Assembly (NCBI RefSeq): GCF_001411555.2
Contig: NC_049901.1
Location: forward strand, 8,256,681 to 8,320,680
Direction of reading: 5' to 3'
Length of the DNA stretch: 64,000 bases
Source: Juglans regia
Taxonomy: Eukaryota > Streptophyta > Magnoliopsida > Fagales > Juglandaceae
Part shown: piece by piece, positions 36,759-48,326 of the stretch
Layout: the number at the start of each line of letters is the position of its first letter
Position numbering within the stretch: position 1 is the first letter of the stretch
The notes under the pieces: generated by a model
Databases searched by the model: none
Seen by the model: the letters and a program-made list of their open reading frames with translations, nothing else
What the model was told of the DNA's origin: nothing
Translations under genes and position numbers: made by a program

Positions 36759-36845
36759 TCAGACTAAGAATGATATAGAGTTGATGAGGGATTTAAGAAT
36801 TGATGCTTACAAATTCTCAAAATCATGGCTTAGACTAGGAATAAT
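36759..36845 (+). pseudogene. glycoside hydrolase 1 (beta-glucosidase) exon remnant
   Basis: The frame reads NDIELMRDLRIDAYKFSKSW followed by LRLGI. This resembles the conserved N-terminal stretch of plant GH1 beta-glucosidases (EDI-LMK-LG-DAYRFSISWSRI). Only about 28 residues remain; the Ile of FSIS is Lys and Ser of SWSR is Leu. No other GH1 exon is visible, and both catalytic glutamates are absent. It is a relic. Confidence 0.6.
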
Positions 36846-36910
36846 AGTAATTCTGAAAAATCTACCAAAGAAAACTTACTTGCCCCTGCTGCTGTGCACT
36901 TTCCTTTGAC

Positions 36911-36913
<3 letters not shown>

Positions 36914-36943
<30 letters not shown>
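36914..36943. repeat. (TA)n microsatellite
   Basis: A TA run of about 28 bp. Confidence 0.95.
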
Positions 36944-36946
<3 letters not shown>

Positions 36947-37213
36947 TCTGAAGAATCTGAAAAACCTGAAGAGCCATATATATAAAAATTACTGGAACTT
37001 TGTTATTTTGTTTTTTTATTAATTCCCATGGCTGCTGCTGCACTACTTGTGCATGGGCCAGTAACGATCCATGCACAGCCCTTAGTGACGTGATTCTATT
37101 CATGTTGTTTGTGCATTTAAATAAATATCAGTATAAATTAATTAAAATATAAATTATTCTGCTGTGTTTGATTATTTGTTCTGCTGTATTTGACTGAATG
37201 AATCTTATAACAG

Positions 37214-39515
37214 ATGGAAGAAGATTCATTGAGTTGTAATGTTGGTACAACACAGAGGGGTAGCGGTGACTCTTTTTCTATGCTAGTGGATGTAGAAGAG
37301 CATGACAGTCTTCCAACCCTTTTGTCCACATGTACACAACACCCTACCCAGTTCGTCCCACCTTTACCCAAGAATCCCAAAAAAACACCTAGCAATCAAT
37401 CGGTGGTATGTGAATGGCACTTCATCCATGATGCATCACCTCCATAATGCATGGGAAACCTCTCATCTTAGAATTAAAGGAGTTGGAAAAAGTCAAACCT
37501 CTAGTATTAGGAGGGATGTGAAGGGAAAAGTGTAGTCCACAAGGACTTGTGAAGTATGATGCAGAAAAACTTAGGATGCCAACCGCTAAGTTTTTTATTA
37601 GGTGTAAATTGCCTTTTAGGCTTGTGGAGCACGATGGGTTTATTGAGTTTGTGGCTGATTTGGCGTCTAAATTTACATTGTCATCCCGAACCAATTTACG
37701 AAGGGATTGTGCTAAGCTGTATAACGAAGAAAATATATAGTTAAAAAAGTTGTTTGATGGTCAAATAATTTGTCTTACCACCGATACTTGGATATCGGTG
37801 CAAAATATGAACTACATGTGCATTTTCACACATTTTCTTGATTACAATTGGAGATTGTATAAGAAAATATTCAAGTTTTTCCAAATTTCTGACCATAGGG
37901 GTGAAACTATTGGGAGGATGCTAGACTTGGGATTGTATGAATGAGGTATTAATAAGATTTTAACCATCACAGTTGATAATGCCTCTTTTAATGATGTTGC
38001 CGTTGATTACATGAGGAGGAGAATAAAGGGCAATAATTGTACGATATTGGGTGGTGAATTTCTTTTTTTTTTGATAAGTAATCGATATTATATAAATAGA
38101 GATAGGCAATAACCCAAGTACACAAGTGATATACAAGAGATAAGACCTATCTAGGTCGACATAAGGGAAACTAGAAAGTCATGAAAATTCAGGCCATTAA
38201 AATCTAAAGCAATGGCCCATAGACATAAAGTACGGAAAAATAGAGCTCTAAGTTCCTCCAAAGACCGCTCCTTGTTTTCGAATGTCCGATCATTGCGTTC
38301 TTGCCAGATACACCACATAATACAGATCGGGATCATTTTCCACACCTCCTTGATTTGTTGAGCTCCTCTTGGAAGTGTCTGGGTGGTGAATTTCTTCACA
38401 TGCAGTGTGTTGCCCATATATTGAATTTGATTGTTTAGAATGGCTTGAAAAATGTTTATGAATTTTTAACAAAAATTAGGGATGCCGTTGGACATGTGAA
38501 ATCTTTAGCATCAAGACTTGCCAAGTTCAAGCCTTGTGCGGCAAAGGAAAAGATTAGTGAGATGATGATTTGCTTGGATTTCCTATTAGATGGAACTCCA
38601 CATATTTGATGTTGAATATCGCTGAAAAACACAAACAAGCCTTTGAAAGATATGTGTATGTGGATGATCAATTCGTGAACCCCACTAGTGATAATTGGAA
38701 AAATGCACAGATTTTTTTATGATGTTACATTGAACATTTCTGGTACATTGTATGTGATGGCTAATGTATATTTTCAAGAACTCTGCACAATTGAAGATGC
38801 ATTAAATGATATGTGCATGAGTAATGATATTATCACTAGTACCATGAGCATAAATATGAAAAGTAAGTATGACAAGTATTGTGGTAGCACAGATAGGTTC
38901 AACTTGATGATATATATTGTTTTTGTACTTGATCCACGATACAAAATTATGGCAATGAAGTTTTGCTTGAAAAAGCGCAAAGGGGATGAGTTGGTGGATA
39001 GGATAGAGGCCAACGTTAAACTCCTTTTAAGCCGTTTGCTCGAGTAGTACAACACGTTTCGTTTGGCTGGTGGGGGGAGTTCTAATGTGGCTCAAGCGAG
39101 GCCAAACACTATTTCTACAAACATTGGTAATGAGCTAGCACCACCTTCGAGTAAATTTGATATCATGTTTGCCAATTACCTTGAGGAGCAGGGTGCTATG
39201 GAGTTTAGATCGGAGCTAGAGAGGTATTTGTCTGAGGGGTGTGTAAAAAACTCACCTGATTTTGATATCTTAAATTGGTGGAGGGTTAATGCCGCCAATT
39301 ATCCTGTCTTTACTGAGGTATCGCGTGATGTGTTAGCTACTCTCATTTCCACTGTTGCCTCGGGAATCTGCGTTTAATATTGGAGGAAGCATCTTGCATC
39401 CTTTTAGGAGTTCATTGTCTCCAGAGACTGTTGAAGCCCTCATTTGCACCCAAAATTGGTTAAGGACCAAATTGGTCAACATCCAGGAGTTGGAAGAATA
39501 TATAGTCAATTGACC
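37214..39515 (+). pseudogene. hAT transposase (zf-BED/RICESLEEPER type), broken
   Basis: Homologous blocks follow in order: an N-terminal Ser/Thr/Pro-rich part (37214-37445); LPFRLVEHDGFIEFV and SSRTNLRRDCAKLY (about 37600-37730); CLTTDTWISVQNMNYM (37770-37820); DHRGETIGR (about 37895); ITVDNASFNDVA (37965-38005); HMQCVAHILNLIV (38397-38435); LDPRYKIMAMKF (about 38930-38965); and the C-terminal dimerisation block DFDILNWWRVNAANYPVF, then LATLISTVAS. It is dead. There are in-frame stops at 37738, 37942 and about 38436, others near 38610, a LINE insertion at 38065-38380, and a one-base frameshift near 39365, after which SAFNIGGSILHPFRSSLSPE continues in another frame. No BED zinc finger can be read. 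The terminal inverted repeats were not found. Confidence 0.88.
38065..38380 (-). mobile_element. 5'-truncated LINE inserted in the hAT pseudogene
   Basis: The insert is bounded by perfect 16-bp copies of gggtggtgaatttctt (38049-38064 and 38381-38396), a target duplication. On the minus strand it encodes MIPICIMWCIWQERNDRTFE and a following LEELRALFF...ALDFNGLNFHDFLVSL stretch, the C-terminal reverse-transcriptase zinc-binding/RNase H-like end seen in plant LINEs. It ends in a poly-A, seen as poly-T at about 38063-38072. Only the last 0.3 kb inserted, which is typical of target-primed reverse transcription. Confidence 0.88.
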
Positions 39516-39793
39516 TTGAAGGTAAATTTATATATAAGTTACTTGAAACTTGCAATCTTGTTTGTATTAGTTTATTATCTATTTAACTCAGTTTTTTAAT
39601 ATTTGGTTTAGATGATTACCAGCTTCATCTTCAACCGAGCCTTGAGTATCCAACCCAATTACACAAAAGCACTTCTTTGAAGGGCTGCCTCAAACAACAA
39701 GGTAATTGGCTCAACTTTACTGTTCAATTTACTCTCTTTGGTATTTTCAAATGTTGGTATTATTTTTTTTCACTTTTTAAAATGTTTCCTACG

Positions 39794-40305
39794 GAAGGAG
39801 AAATAGATTATGTAGGGGTGCTGAATAGAGTCCTTCCTGTTGATATTCCAGTTTTAGTAAGTACTGCAAAAATCAAGGGGCTGTTTGAAGGCCATCCTAG
39901 CTGATGAGAGGAATCAGCCATGTCATCTTCAGGCCTGTAAGAATCTTTATAAATCAGCTTAATTAATAAAAGACTATATTCACCTTCTTATGTGTTAAAA
40001 TAATCAGTTTTCTTTTCCTTGCAGGTTTAGTTGTTTGAGCAGGGAGTATAAATATTTCTTTTGGAGGGAGAACCTGAATTTGTTGGTATGCAGATTAGGT
40101 TTGCAATATGTTGTGAATTGATTTTGGTACCATTCATAGAACTGAGAAACTTCCTTCTCTTTGGTCCATGTTTGAACAGGCTATGGAGGAGGCAGATAAT
40201 AGATTTCTTGGGGAACACGACTTCAGAAATTTTAGTAAAATGGATGCAGTAAATGTGCACAACTATAAGCGGCATATCACGCTGTTTGAAATTTGTCCTT
40301 CTGAT
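39794..40305 (+). pseudogene. tRNA pseudouridine synthase (PUS3/DEG1-like) fragment
   Basis: Three exon-like pieces keep family sequence and good splice sites: about 39794-39856 (EGEIDYVGVLNRVLPVDIPV, then donor GTAAGT), 40025-40085 (FSCLSREYKYFFWRENLNLL, after TTGCAG and before GTATGC) and 40180-40305 (AMEEADNRFLGEHDFRNFSK, then MDAVNVHNYKRHITLFEI, before GTGAGG). In PUS3/DEG1 enzymes, which modify U38/U39 of tRNA anticodon arms, these blocks lie after the catalytic RTD motif. That motif and the N-terminal exons are not visible here. The segment ARF-, expected between the first two pieces, is also missing. It is most likely a partial, dead copy. Confidence 0.7.
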
Positions 40306-41400
40306 GTGAGGTTGTCATTGGTAGAGAAATCTTCTTAGCCATTTTATGTCTTTTGAATTGGTTACTGTGGGATTTTGTATAAAATTGCTTACTAACTTTA
40401 TAATGTTATTGTGGGATTTTGTATAACCAGAAAAAAGGGGCCCAACTGGTTGTGCTTGAAGGGAAGTGCCGGAATGTATGGGAGAGTGTTTGGTCTAATT
40501 CTTGTTTAGATTTGCATCGAGTGTTTTCTGGGGCAGCACGGGCATTGGTATGTTATGTGTAATAGATATTTGTATTTCTATGCTTCCAGTTTAGAAGCTT
40601 TGCTGATTATAATAGTTTAGTTTCCATGTATTTATCTTACTGGAACCTGAAAATATCCAAGTGGCTTCAACCATCAGTTGGTGCATGTGGGTGAATGTTT
40701 TTCATTCAGTTCAAGGCTATGTTTCTGACCCGGACTGGATTTTGAGGCAAGTTTGCTAATTTTCCTGGAACCAATTTTATCCTTGTGTTATAAAATTGTA
40801 GTGAGAATCTTGTGTTTCTTGTTCAATTTATTTTCACTGTATGGTTTTAAAGCCACTGCTGGAGAATCCTAGAACTTCTCCCTGCAAAACTGATCTATGC
40901 CTAATTCTCTCCCTAGCTGCCATCATAAGCTCATCTACACTTGTTGCTAACCCATCTAATTAAAGCCAGCTTCTCTGATCAACTCCTACAGCAATGGAAG
41001 AACTTATAAGCTGAATTCCAAGTCCCTTCGCCGCATGTTCCAACTTGTGAAGGGAGAAACTTCAGTCCTGAAAAGAAGGGCTCTCATTTCCACCCAAACA
41101 GCGACTTGTTTGTCCCAAATGAAAGAAAAGATGTTGTCACCTCAACCGCTTGAGGTAAGTACTGAGATAGTTCTTACTACAAAAGTCTGACATGATGCTT
41201 TATTCACTTAATTTCTCTTTTCACTATTTTGAGTTTTCTGAGTTGAATGAAGTTCTACAATACTACCCTCAGGGTTATCATGGCGTAGATAAGGAAGACC
41301 TATATACATTGAGAGATTGGGAAAATTTGATCCCAACAAGCTTACGCAAGGATCGGTCTGTGAGATACCATGCTTACTGATTCCTTTGCCATAATTGATT
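40306..41400. other. possible continuation of the PUS3-like fragment, unassigned
   Basis: A frame near 40860 reads LLENPRTSPCKT, faintly like the LLD..RTPRKPQY region that follows in PUS3, but stops soon follow. The frame ending at 41380 (GVDKEDLYTLRDWENLIPTS) is unassigned. Confidence 0.3.
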
Positions 41401-41567
41401 TTCTTTGGGATGTACTAAATGATTGTAAGTTCAGCGTAAATAGCGTCATAGGGAAAGAATGTTGATATGCCAACATAATTCTGATTTTGTATTTCATATC
41501 TTGTAATTTTGTGTTTTTTAATATAATTTATAAATACCAAACAATGTAATATAAAGTGAATGCAAAA

Positions 41568-41705
41568 TGATAGTTGCAGTCGTGAGTGCGTAGACGCCGT
41601 GTAATTATTTTAAAAAAATAAATAAATACAGGATTCATATAAAAAAAAATTAATTTTTTAATAATGAATTAATTTTTTTTTAAAATAATTGTACAGCGTT
41701 TGCAA
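41568..41705. mobile_element. MITE, family D
   Basis: The left end AATGATAGTTGCAGTCGTGA and the reversed right end (AATGAGTAATTGCAAACGCT) form the family D inverted ends. TTTTAAAAAAA blocks follow on both sides, with an AT-rich middle. Confidence 0.6.
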
Positions 41706-43061
41706 TTACTCATTTTTAAAGTTTGTGTCATAGACAACGGGGGCATTCGTGGCCGAGACTGCCTGTGAATGCATTAATCCAAGCAACGTGGTCACCGATG
41801 TGGCCGTCGGGGCGGGCTGATTAGCTTGGGTCCACCTTGGCAATTGCTGAGCATCATGCTTTAAAAAAGACAAGTGGAGATTCCGTGCACGTCGGGACTA
41901 TGAAATATGAATGCGTTCATCCAAGCAACGTCGATTTGCACCATAATGTCGCAGAGTTGCAGTGGGAATCGAATTGATCTTATTACTCATAATTCTTCTA
42001 ATTCTAAATGAATTCTTATTCCTTAATGAGAGTGAAGTTACAGGATCCCGAGTTCAGTTGGACAAGGCAAAAGTGGGATATACTCGAAGAATCCTATCGT
42101 AAAGAAATCTAATTTTAAACACCGAATAATATCATTTAAGAATACATTCCTCTTCCAAAAAATAAAAAAACCCAAACACCAAATAATACTTCCAAAATTT
42201 TAAAAAACCGGTTTCATACGCACTTTCCATGACAAAATATGCTACATCAATGCATAGATTTTTAGTTAAATACCCAACTAAAATTTGAAAAAATCGTATG
42301 GAAAATTATTATATGTGCAAGTTAAAAATGTACAAATTTTGTGTATTTTCTTTTTTAAAAAAATACAATTTATTATAAAAAAAAATGATTTTAATAAGGT
42401 TCATTTTACTATTTTTTTTAAAGTGGAAATGAATACACAAGACTAGCATTACTATTTAATGACTTTCGAGTTTTAAATAGAGGGACGTGGTAGGCATGCA
42501 CCGTCCTTTTCGGCATAAATCAGGATTAGTCGACTTATCAAATGGAAAATAACTACGAGGAGAACATAAAGGTACTGGACCTCTTTTTGGTAATTTTACA
42601 TGTTTGATTCATGTAACAGTAACACGTACAAGATATGTGATAGATAATCCCATTCACAGATTCTTGAACAGGCGCACATGTGGGCACTTTTCTTGTCTCT
42701 TTGTCTCTCTCTAGATCACGATGCTTCGACTTCAAAAAAAAAAAAAAAAAAAACTGTATATGAAGGAAGGAAACTCCAGTAGGTAGTTTTGCATTACAAT
42801 ATACCAAGGCAAAAGCTGCGAATTTGCAACTTTTGCATCGATATCCACAAATAATTCATCCAACACTCTGCAGCTTCTCGATCGACACAAAAAATCTTTA
42901 AGAGCTTAGCTCTGTCCAGCATATAATATAGATACACCAACTTCATACACAAAACTGCAACTACAAATATGATGCCGCAGAGGCAATATCCACACTATTG
43001 TTTCTTCTGATTATAGTACACAACTAATACGATATAATCTCACTAGAATTAAGCTAATTAA
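41706..43061. other. intergenic and 3' flank of a PMEI gene
   Basis: No gene seen. About 42295-42460 has a family D-like AT-rich block ending in AAGTGGAAATGAATACAC. A poly-A run of 19 lies at about 42735-42753. Confidence 0.5.
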
Positions 43062-43664
43062 TTAACCATGGAGAGCGGCATATTGATTGATCAAAGCCAA
43101 GGCATTGCTAGTGAGTTGTGCCACGTTCACGATCCTTCCCCGCACAAGGGTCTTCACGTTCCCATTCATGGCATTCCCTGCAAAGCCATCACTGCACGTA
43201 CTTTCATCCGTCAAAGCCGCACTAACCCAAGTTTGTATGTCGTTTATCATGAGCTGAAAATTAGAGCCGCCCTTAAAGTTGTTCATCTCGCCAATGGACT
43301 TGCGAAGTTCGTCCACCGAATCTATCAACTCCTCCACGCAGTCCTTCATGGCGGAAACCACTTTAGGACTCATCCCTTTGGTTCTTGAGATCCTCACCAT
43401 CGCGGTAGAGGTTAATTGAGCCGAGAACAGAGTCACATTGAGGGCTGTGCTGGCTAGAAGTTGAGGGCTTGTTTGGATTGAATTTGCATGGACCGAGAGA
43501 GAGCTGAAGCAAAGTCTTGGGTAGGTTGTTGATCTGCAAGATGTTCTAATGAACTCAGTGCTTAACTGGTTAGCCGAAGCTGCAAAGCTAGGGTTTATGC
43601 ATGAACTAATGGCAAGTAGCATGAAAAGGGATGACATAAAGATTTTAGAAGATGAGCCTTCCAT
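43062..43664 (-). CDS. PMEI-domain protein (pectin methylesterase/invertase inhibitor family)
   Basis: 200 residues, intronless, starting at the ATG at 43664 (MEGSSSKIF). An in-frame codon further up at 43697 is less likely, since it would precede the signal peptide with a charged IEREREM. A secretory signal covers about residues 1-29 and ends near FAASA. The mature part is a four-helix bundle with the two family disulfide pairs: TSCRSTTYPRLC (first pair) and MKDCVEE with DESTCSDGF (second pair). WVSAALTDE and the C-terminal VAQLTSNALALINQY are family signatures. Members are secreted to the cell wall and block pectin methylesterase or acid invertase in a 1:1 complex; sequence alone cannot tell which. 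A minus-strand TATATATA lies at 43746-43753, 82 bp ahead of the ATG. Closest in this window to the copy at 62933-63511. Confidence 0.93.
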   Translation of the reverse strand: MEGSSSKIFMSSLFMLLAISSCINPSFAASANQLSTEFIRTSCRSTTYPRLCFSSLSVHANSIQTSPQLLASTALNVTLFSAQLTSTAMVRISRTKGMSPKVVSAMKDCVEELIDSVDELRKSIGEMNNFKGGSNFQLMINDIQTWVSAALTDESTCSDGFAGNAMNGNVKTLVRGRIVNVAQLTSNALALINQYAALHG

Positions 43665-43745
43665 CTCTCTCTCCCTCTCTATTTCTAAAAAGCACAAAAA
43701 TATTTTGGGTGGTGGGGGTGATGAAATTAGGAGCTAAGGGAAACC

Positions 43746-43753
43746 TATATATA
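43746..43753 (-). promoter_or_regulatory. TATA box of the PMEI gene at 43062
   Basis: TATATATA on the minus strand, about 82 bp before the ATG, giving a leader of roughly 50 bases. Confidence 0.5.
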
Positions 43754-43759
43754 CAAGTT

Positions 43760-45751
43760 ATAAAAGATCAAAGGGTACTGGGGCGGTGGCTGGGTTAGAG
43801 TTTATCCTAATTATTATAATATCTAAGTTAGCAAGGTGGGGTGGGGGGCTCTCAAATTGCCCTGCAACTTGGGCTTTATTTGGAGGAGCATGCTGATGAA
43901 GGTCACAATCGCTATGCAAAGTTCACACTTCCTTCGAGGAGAGCAGTGTTTCCCATTAGATTCTTTGTTTAAAAAACTGTTTTACTATCAAATATCGGCA
44001 TCCAATTTAGCCAATCTGTTCCCATGAGCTGTAATAGTGGCGCTGCTAAATGGATTTAGCTTTAATTTATAATGTTAATTGGTCAAATGAATTGGGAGCT
44101 CTGATGCTCTCCAAGTACTACTCCCCAACTAGTGTTGATTTAGCTTTTGAAATGGGGATTTTTTTAAAAAAAATGTTTGGTATAAATCTACTTTCGATAC
44201 TGCTCAGTATCGTCTTTTCTCCTGATAATTAGCGAAGATATTTTAATTAAAAGTTCATATAAATCCCCTGAATTGCGGGGGGGCCCGGTCCTCTTTGAAA
44301 GACGGACGTTTAGGGTCACATGATAAATAATTATGCAACATGTGTCTTGGACAAAGGAAATGACACGACAACGGGGCTATATATTTATATTATTATATAG
44401 GAAATATATAAGACGAAAATGAAAAAAAATAAATAAAGGAAATTGCTTTTTTCTTTCTTTCTTTTTCTTTTTTCTCTAATGCACATGCATGCATTGCATT
44501 GTGGGTCTGGAAACCTAAAGACAGGAGGAGCCTTTGGCCAAGTTGCTCGAATAAGGTAAGCCGTTTGAACACGCAGTAATCCAATCGAGACTGTGGCTTC
44601 TGATAATTGATAACGTGGAAATACTTTTGATTCATGAACTTAATTAAATAATACAAATGGCAGAAGAAACGTCTAGCTAGCTAGATCAGACCATTGGCCG
44701 GCTGTCATCATCTTTGTCCTAAATGCTACTGAATTATTATTGATACACTTTCATACATACAGGCCGACTATATATAAACTGTATTATATATATAAGAATT
44801 GAAATATCTATCTATTGGGAATTAGTCACATGATGCTTTAAAATTTAAATTAAACAAAAAGTAAAAAGTAGTTGATGCTGATCTACTTGAGTATTTAGGT
44901 ACTGCACGCGCCGCCACGCACACTGCAGTGAGCCAATTTGTCAACTCGTTCCAACGTAAAGTACAATTTGCGGACTCGGCGTCAATGATAATTCCGGCGC
45001 TTCATAACGATCGACGTCGATCACATGCATAAATTATTGCCATTCGTGTTGCATGTAGGAAATCTCGAGCTTCGAAACACGGAAGATCTCTCTCTCTCTT
45101 TCATTGTTTTTTTGTCATTCGATCGTATTCGGGTTAATTTTAACATTTGAGAAAGTAAAATAATAGACGTAAAATTCAATCTATATATTTTTATATAATT
45201 ATAACTTAAACGAATAATATTTTTATAAAAAAATTCATAAAAGTTACTTCATATTTTAAATAAATATTCTCATTTTTAAATATAATTATATAACAGATTG
45301 TAAAATGGTTTATATGTAAATCAATATTATTCTTTAAGAAATTTTATAATTCAGATCGTTAGTTTTTTTTTTCAATTTATTTTTATTTGCCGTGCTGAAA
45401 TGTGAATTTTCTTCAATCTCACACCTTATTAATTAATTATTATAAAGGAAAATTGTTACCAAATATAAATTAAACGAAAAGTATGTCGTTAAGAAGACCA
45501 ATCCATTGTACTTCGATTAGCAAGCGAGCGACCTTAATTAACTTGTCTTCGCTTCCAATTTATGTAAGTATATATGTTCATCCATCCAGTACTTCTGGGT
45601 ATTAAAAAGAAAGAAAACGCCAATGTACCAACCAAAAGGACTTGATCATGATCAGGGCTAGTGTAGAAGATATTTTTTAAGATACTGAAAATATCTTAAC
45701 AGCTCAAAGAAAGAAAAATAAATGAATAATAAATAAGAGAACACCTCAATT
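43760..45751. other. intergenic, no gene seen
   Basis: AT-rich with a short (CT)n tract near 45090 and a GC-richer patch at about 44905-45010. No coding or RNA gene is recognised. Confidence 0.5.
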
Positions 45752-45935
45752 AAAAGGATGTTGTTGATTGGGTCCATAAATTAACATTATAAAGCAAAAT
45801 GCAGCGCCGGAGGGAGGCCCCCCCCCCCCCAAAATTCTGAAACTCCCCTCCCCTAGTCCCGGCCTCTAAAGAAAAGTTCGAAAAAAATACTTGCTCCTTT
45901 AAAAAATTTAAAAGGACGTTGTTGATTGGGTCCAT
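45752..45935. repeat. 26-bp direct repeats flanking a GC-rich insert
   Basis: AAAAGGATGTTGTTGATTGG, then GTCCAT (45752-45777), recurs with one change at 45910-45935. Between them lies about 130 bp that is clearly different from the surroundings: GCAGCGCCGGAGGGAGG, a 13-base poly-C at about 45819-45831, and CCCCTCCCCTAGTCCCGG. Either an insertion with a long target duplication, or a tandem duplication whose second half has been replaced. Confidence 0.6.
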
Positions 45936-46504
45936 TAATATTCCTCATGTTTCTTGCATTTTTTTTTCTTTTTTGAAATCTCGGTATCAAATCATTACAA
46001 TTTCAGCCAAATTTACCAAACTCAATTCTGATAATTAATATGGTTTTATTGTAATTCTACGTATCAATATGCATGGTACGTGTGTATATATATATAATAT
46101 AAATATTAATTTTTTGATATGATCAAATTATTATAACAATTTCTTAAGTCAACCACTTGGTTAATTAAATAGTGTTGATAACATAAACCAAGAACGGTAT
46201 TAATAGCAATATTGGGACAAAATCATGATAATTAAAGTCCTAGCTAGATAGCTATTATTAATATACCCTACGAGCTAAGCACGAATATGGGTAGCCAGCA
46301 ATGCAAAATGACGGTAAATAGCCAGCAACCTGGTACAATTAGTTGAGCCATCCATACCCTATATTAATGCTATTTTGTTTTTTCTTAGCTAGATTGGACC
46401 AAACTTTATTTTTGAAATCAGCATAACCTCTATTATTGCTTGAAAGAACCATGTCCTATCATTGTCATGTTATTAATAATATCATGTATATATATATATT
46501 TTTT

Positions 46505-47280
46505 TTTGAATTACCATTTTTTTTTAAATAATATTTACAACCATAAAATATATAAGTGATACGTACTTTTTTTTAAAAAGTAAAATTCATTATTAAAAAA
46601 TTAATTTTTTTATGTGAATCTCATATATATTAACTTTTTTAAAAATAATTAATATGTTACTCATAATTGTATTTAACATTTTTTTTTTATGGAATTGTAT
46701 TTAACATTACTCTTCTTATCTGCTATTAATATCATCTTAGTGCAGTTCGAATGATAGTACTCATTTGTAAATCGTTCGGAGTGACCAGATGGTTATAAGA
46801 CCCCTAAAGGAATTTAGTATACGTTTATAAGAGAATCTTAGCACAAGATATATATGTGAATTAATTATTAGAAAAAACAACATAAACGATCTTCCTAATA
46901 TTAACTAAGTAAATCGGGATTTGGAATTCTACATGATGTAATACGTAACCTGAAAATTAAGGTCTTGTTTATATGTGAAACGAAATAATATTGTACTTTT
47001 TAATATTATAAGGCTAAAATCTTAATGATACACCGCATCTATGATGTAGAAGTCTTATTAGGTTAGTTAGCATAAAAAATTATTATCGTTTTGATTTTTT
47101 TTTCTAAAATAATAATACTACATACAATTTTAAAGTACACAAATACTACGTAATCGTTTTGAAAAATAATAAAATTTATTATTAAAAAATTAATTTTTTT
47201 CATGTAAATCCTGTCTTTACTCATTTTTTTTAAAGGAATTGCATTGCGCTTGTACACTAATTCATAATTACGAATATAAT
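46505..47280. mobile_element. two family D MITE-like copies (about 46505-46680 and 47098-47280)
   Basis: Both share AAATTCATTATTAAAAAATT or a close form, then AATTTTTTTATGTGAATC-like, then a TTTTTTAAA...AATT block. The second carries ACGTAATCGTTTTGAAAAAT on the left and AAAGGAATTGCATTGCGC on the right, like the GCTTTGAAA ends of the 221-392 copy. Target duplications were not identified. Confidence 0.45.
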
Positions 47281-47512
47281 TTCTTTTTAGATATATATCT
47301 GTCATATGCATGTGCGTATAGATAAGGTTATAATATATATCAAACATTAGGATCATGTGAACTGAATATATACTTAATTGGAGGGGATTAAATTAAGAAA
47401 AGTACAATTAAGTTTATCGTCTCTTCTTTAACATTATTGTTGTTAGTTTCTGATGATGTCAATTTCATCCATTTTCACTGAACATGCTGCATGGATATTC
47501 ATGATCCTCACC

Positions 47513-47616
47513 CAAAAATCTTATCCTTTTGGTAGGACTAGGAGTAGTAGTAGATCAACTGGTACGTGTCACAGCTAGGGAGGGACTCCACTCCTACCAA
47601 AAGGATAAGGTTTTTG
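47513..47616. repeat. 104-bp inverted repeat (strong hairpin)
   Basis: The arm 47513-47537 (core CTTATCCTTTTGGTAGGA) pairs with 47592-47616 (core TCCTACCAAAAGGATAAG). There are 18 perfect pairs, then one T/G position and six more pairs outward. Inward, GGAGT (47541-47545) can pair with ACTCC (47585-47589). The size and shape could suit a small-RNA precursor or a decayed MITE end pair. Confidence 0.8.
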
Positions 47617-48321
47617 TACGATCGATAATTGGGAGGATTATAGATATGTTGTTGTGAAGGTTGGGCTCGACACTCGGATCGACAGCGCCACATGGAAAAA
47701 ATATTGTAGGGCAAGTACTTGTGATCTAACAATTTAGGATGGGGACCTTTTTATTGTTTGCACCATTTGAATTATATATAATGTGCATGGGGCAATTAAT
47801 TCTGTAATTCTGATGTCGTCGCAAAGATCTTTTTCCGTAAACTTTCTGTCGACGATAAGTGGACGGTAATAATGATACTCAAAACACTTATTGCGTCGTT
47901 TTCTATTTGGTCGCAAATACAATAAATATTTCACAATGACTCATGTTGACACAAACAAATATTTGCGGCGATTCATGCTAGGTGCAAATCAAATATGCAC
48001 TTCAAATATGAAAACAGTTCTTTTTTTTCTTTTTTTAAAGCATTTTTTAAATATCCTTAACTATTAAAAAATATAAATTCACTAATAGTTACTTCCTTAA
48101 TTATTGAGAAAAAATTAAAAAATTAAAAAAAAAATATATATATATATATATATGAGTAGGCACATTTAGTGAACATATTTTTGAGTCATACTAACATATT
48201 TTTTAAAATTTATAAATTGAATGTGGACGCACTACTTTTAATTAATATGCACCCGCAGAAGCGAGCTGTTGCCATGAGGGATTGTGTCAATTGTGAGCGC
48301 GCAATATGAAGACATGGGTGA
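47617..48321. other. intergenic, no gene seen
   Basis: Contains a family C MITE-like core at about 48005-48130 followed by a (TA)n tract at about 48136-48153. The copia element begins just to the right. Confidence 0.5.
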
Positions 48322-48326
48322 GTGCG

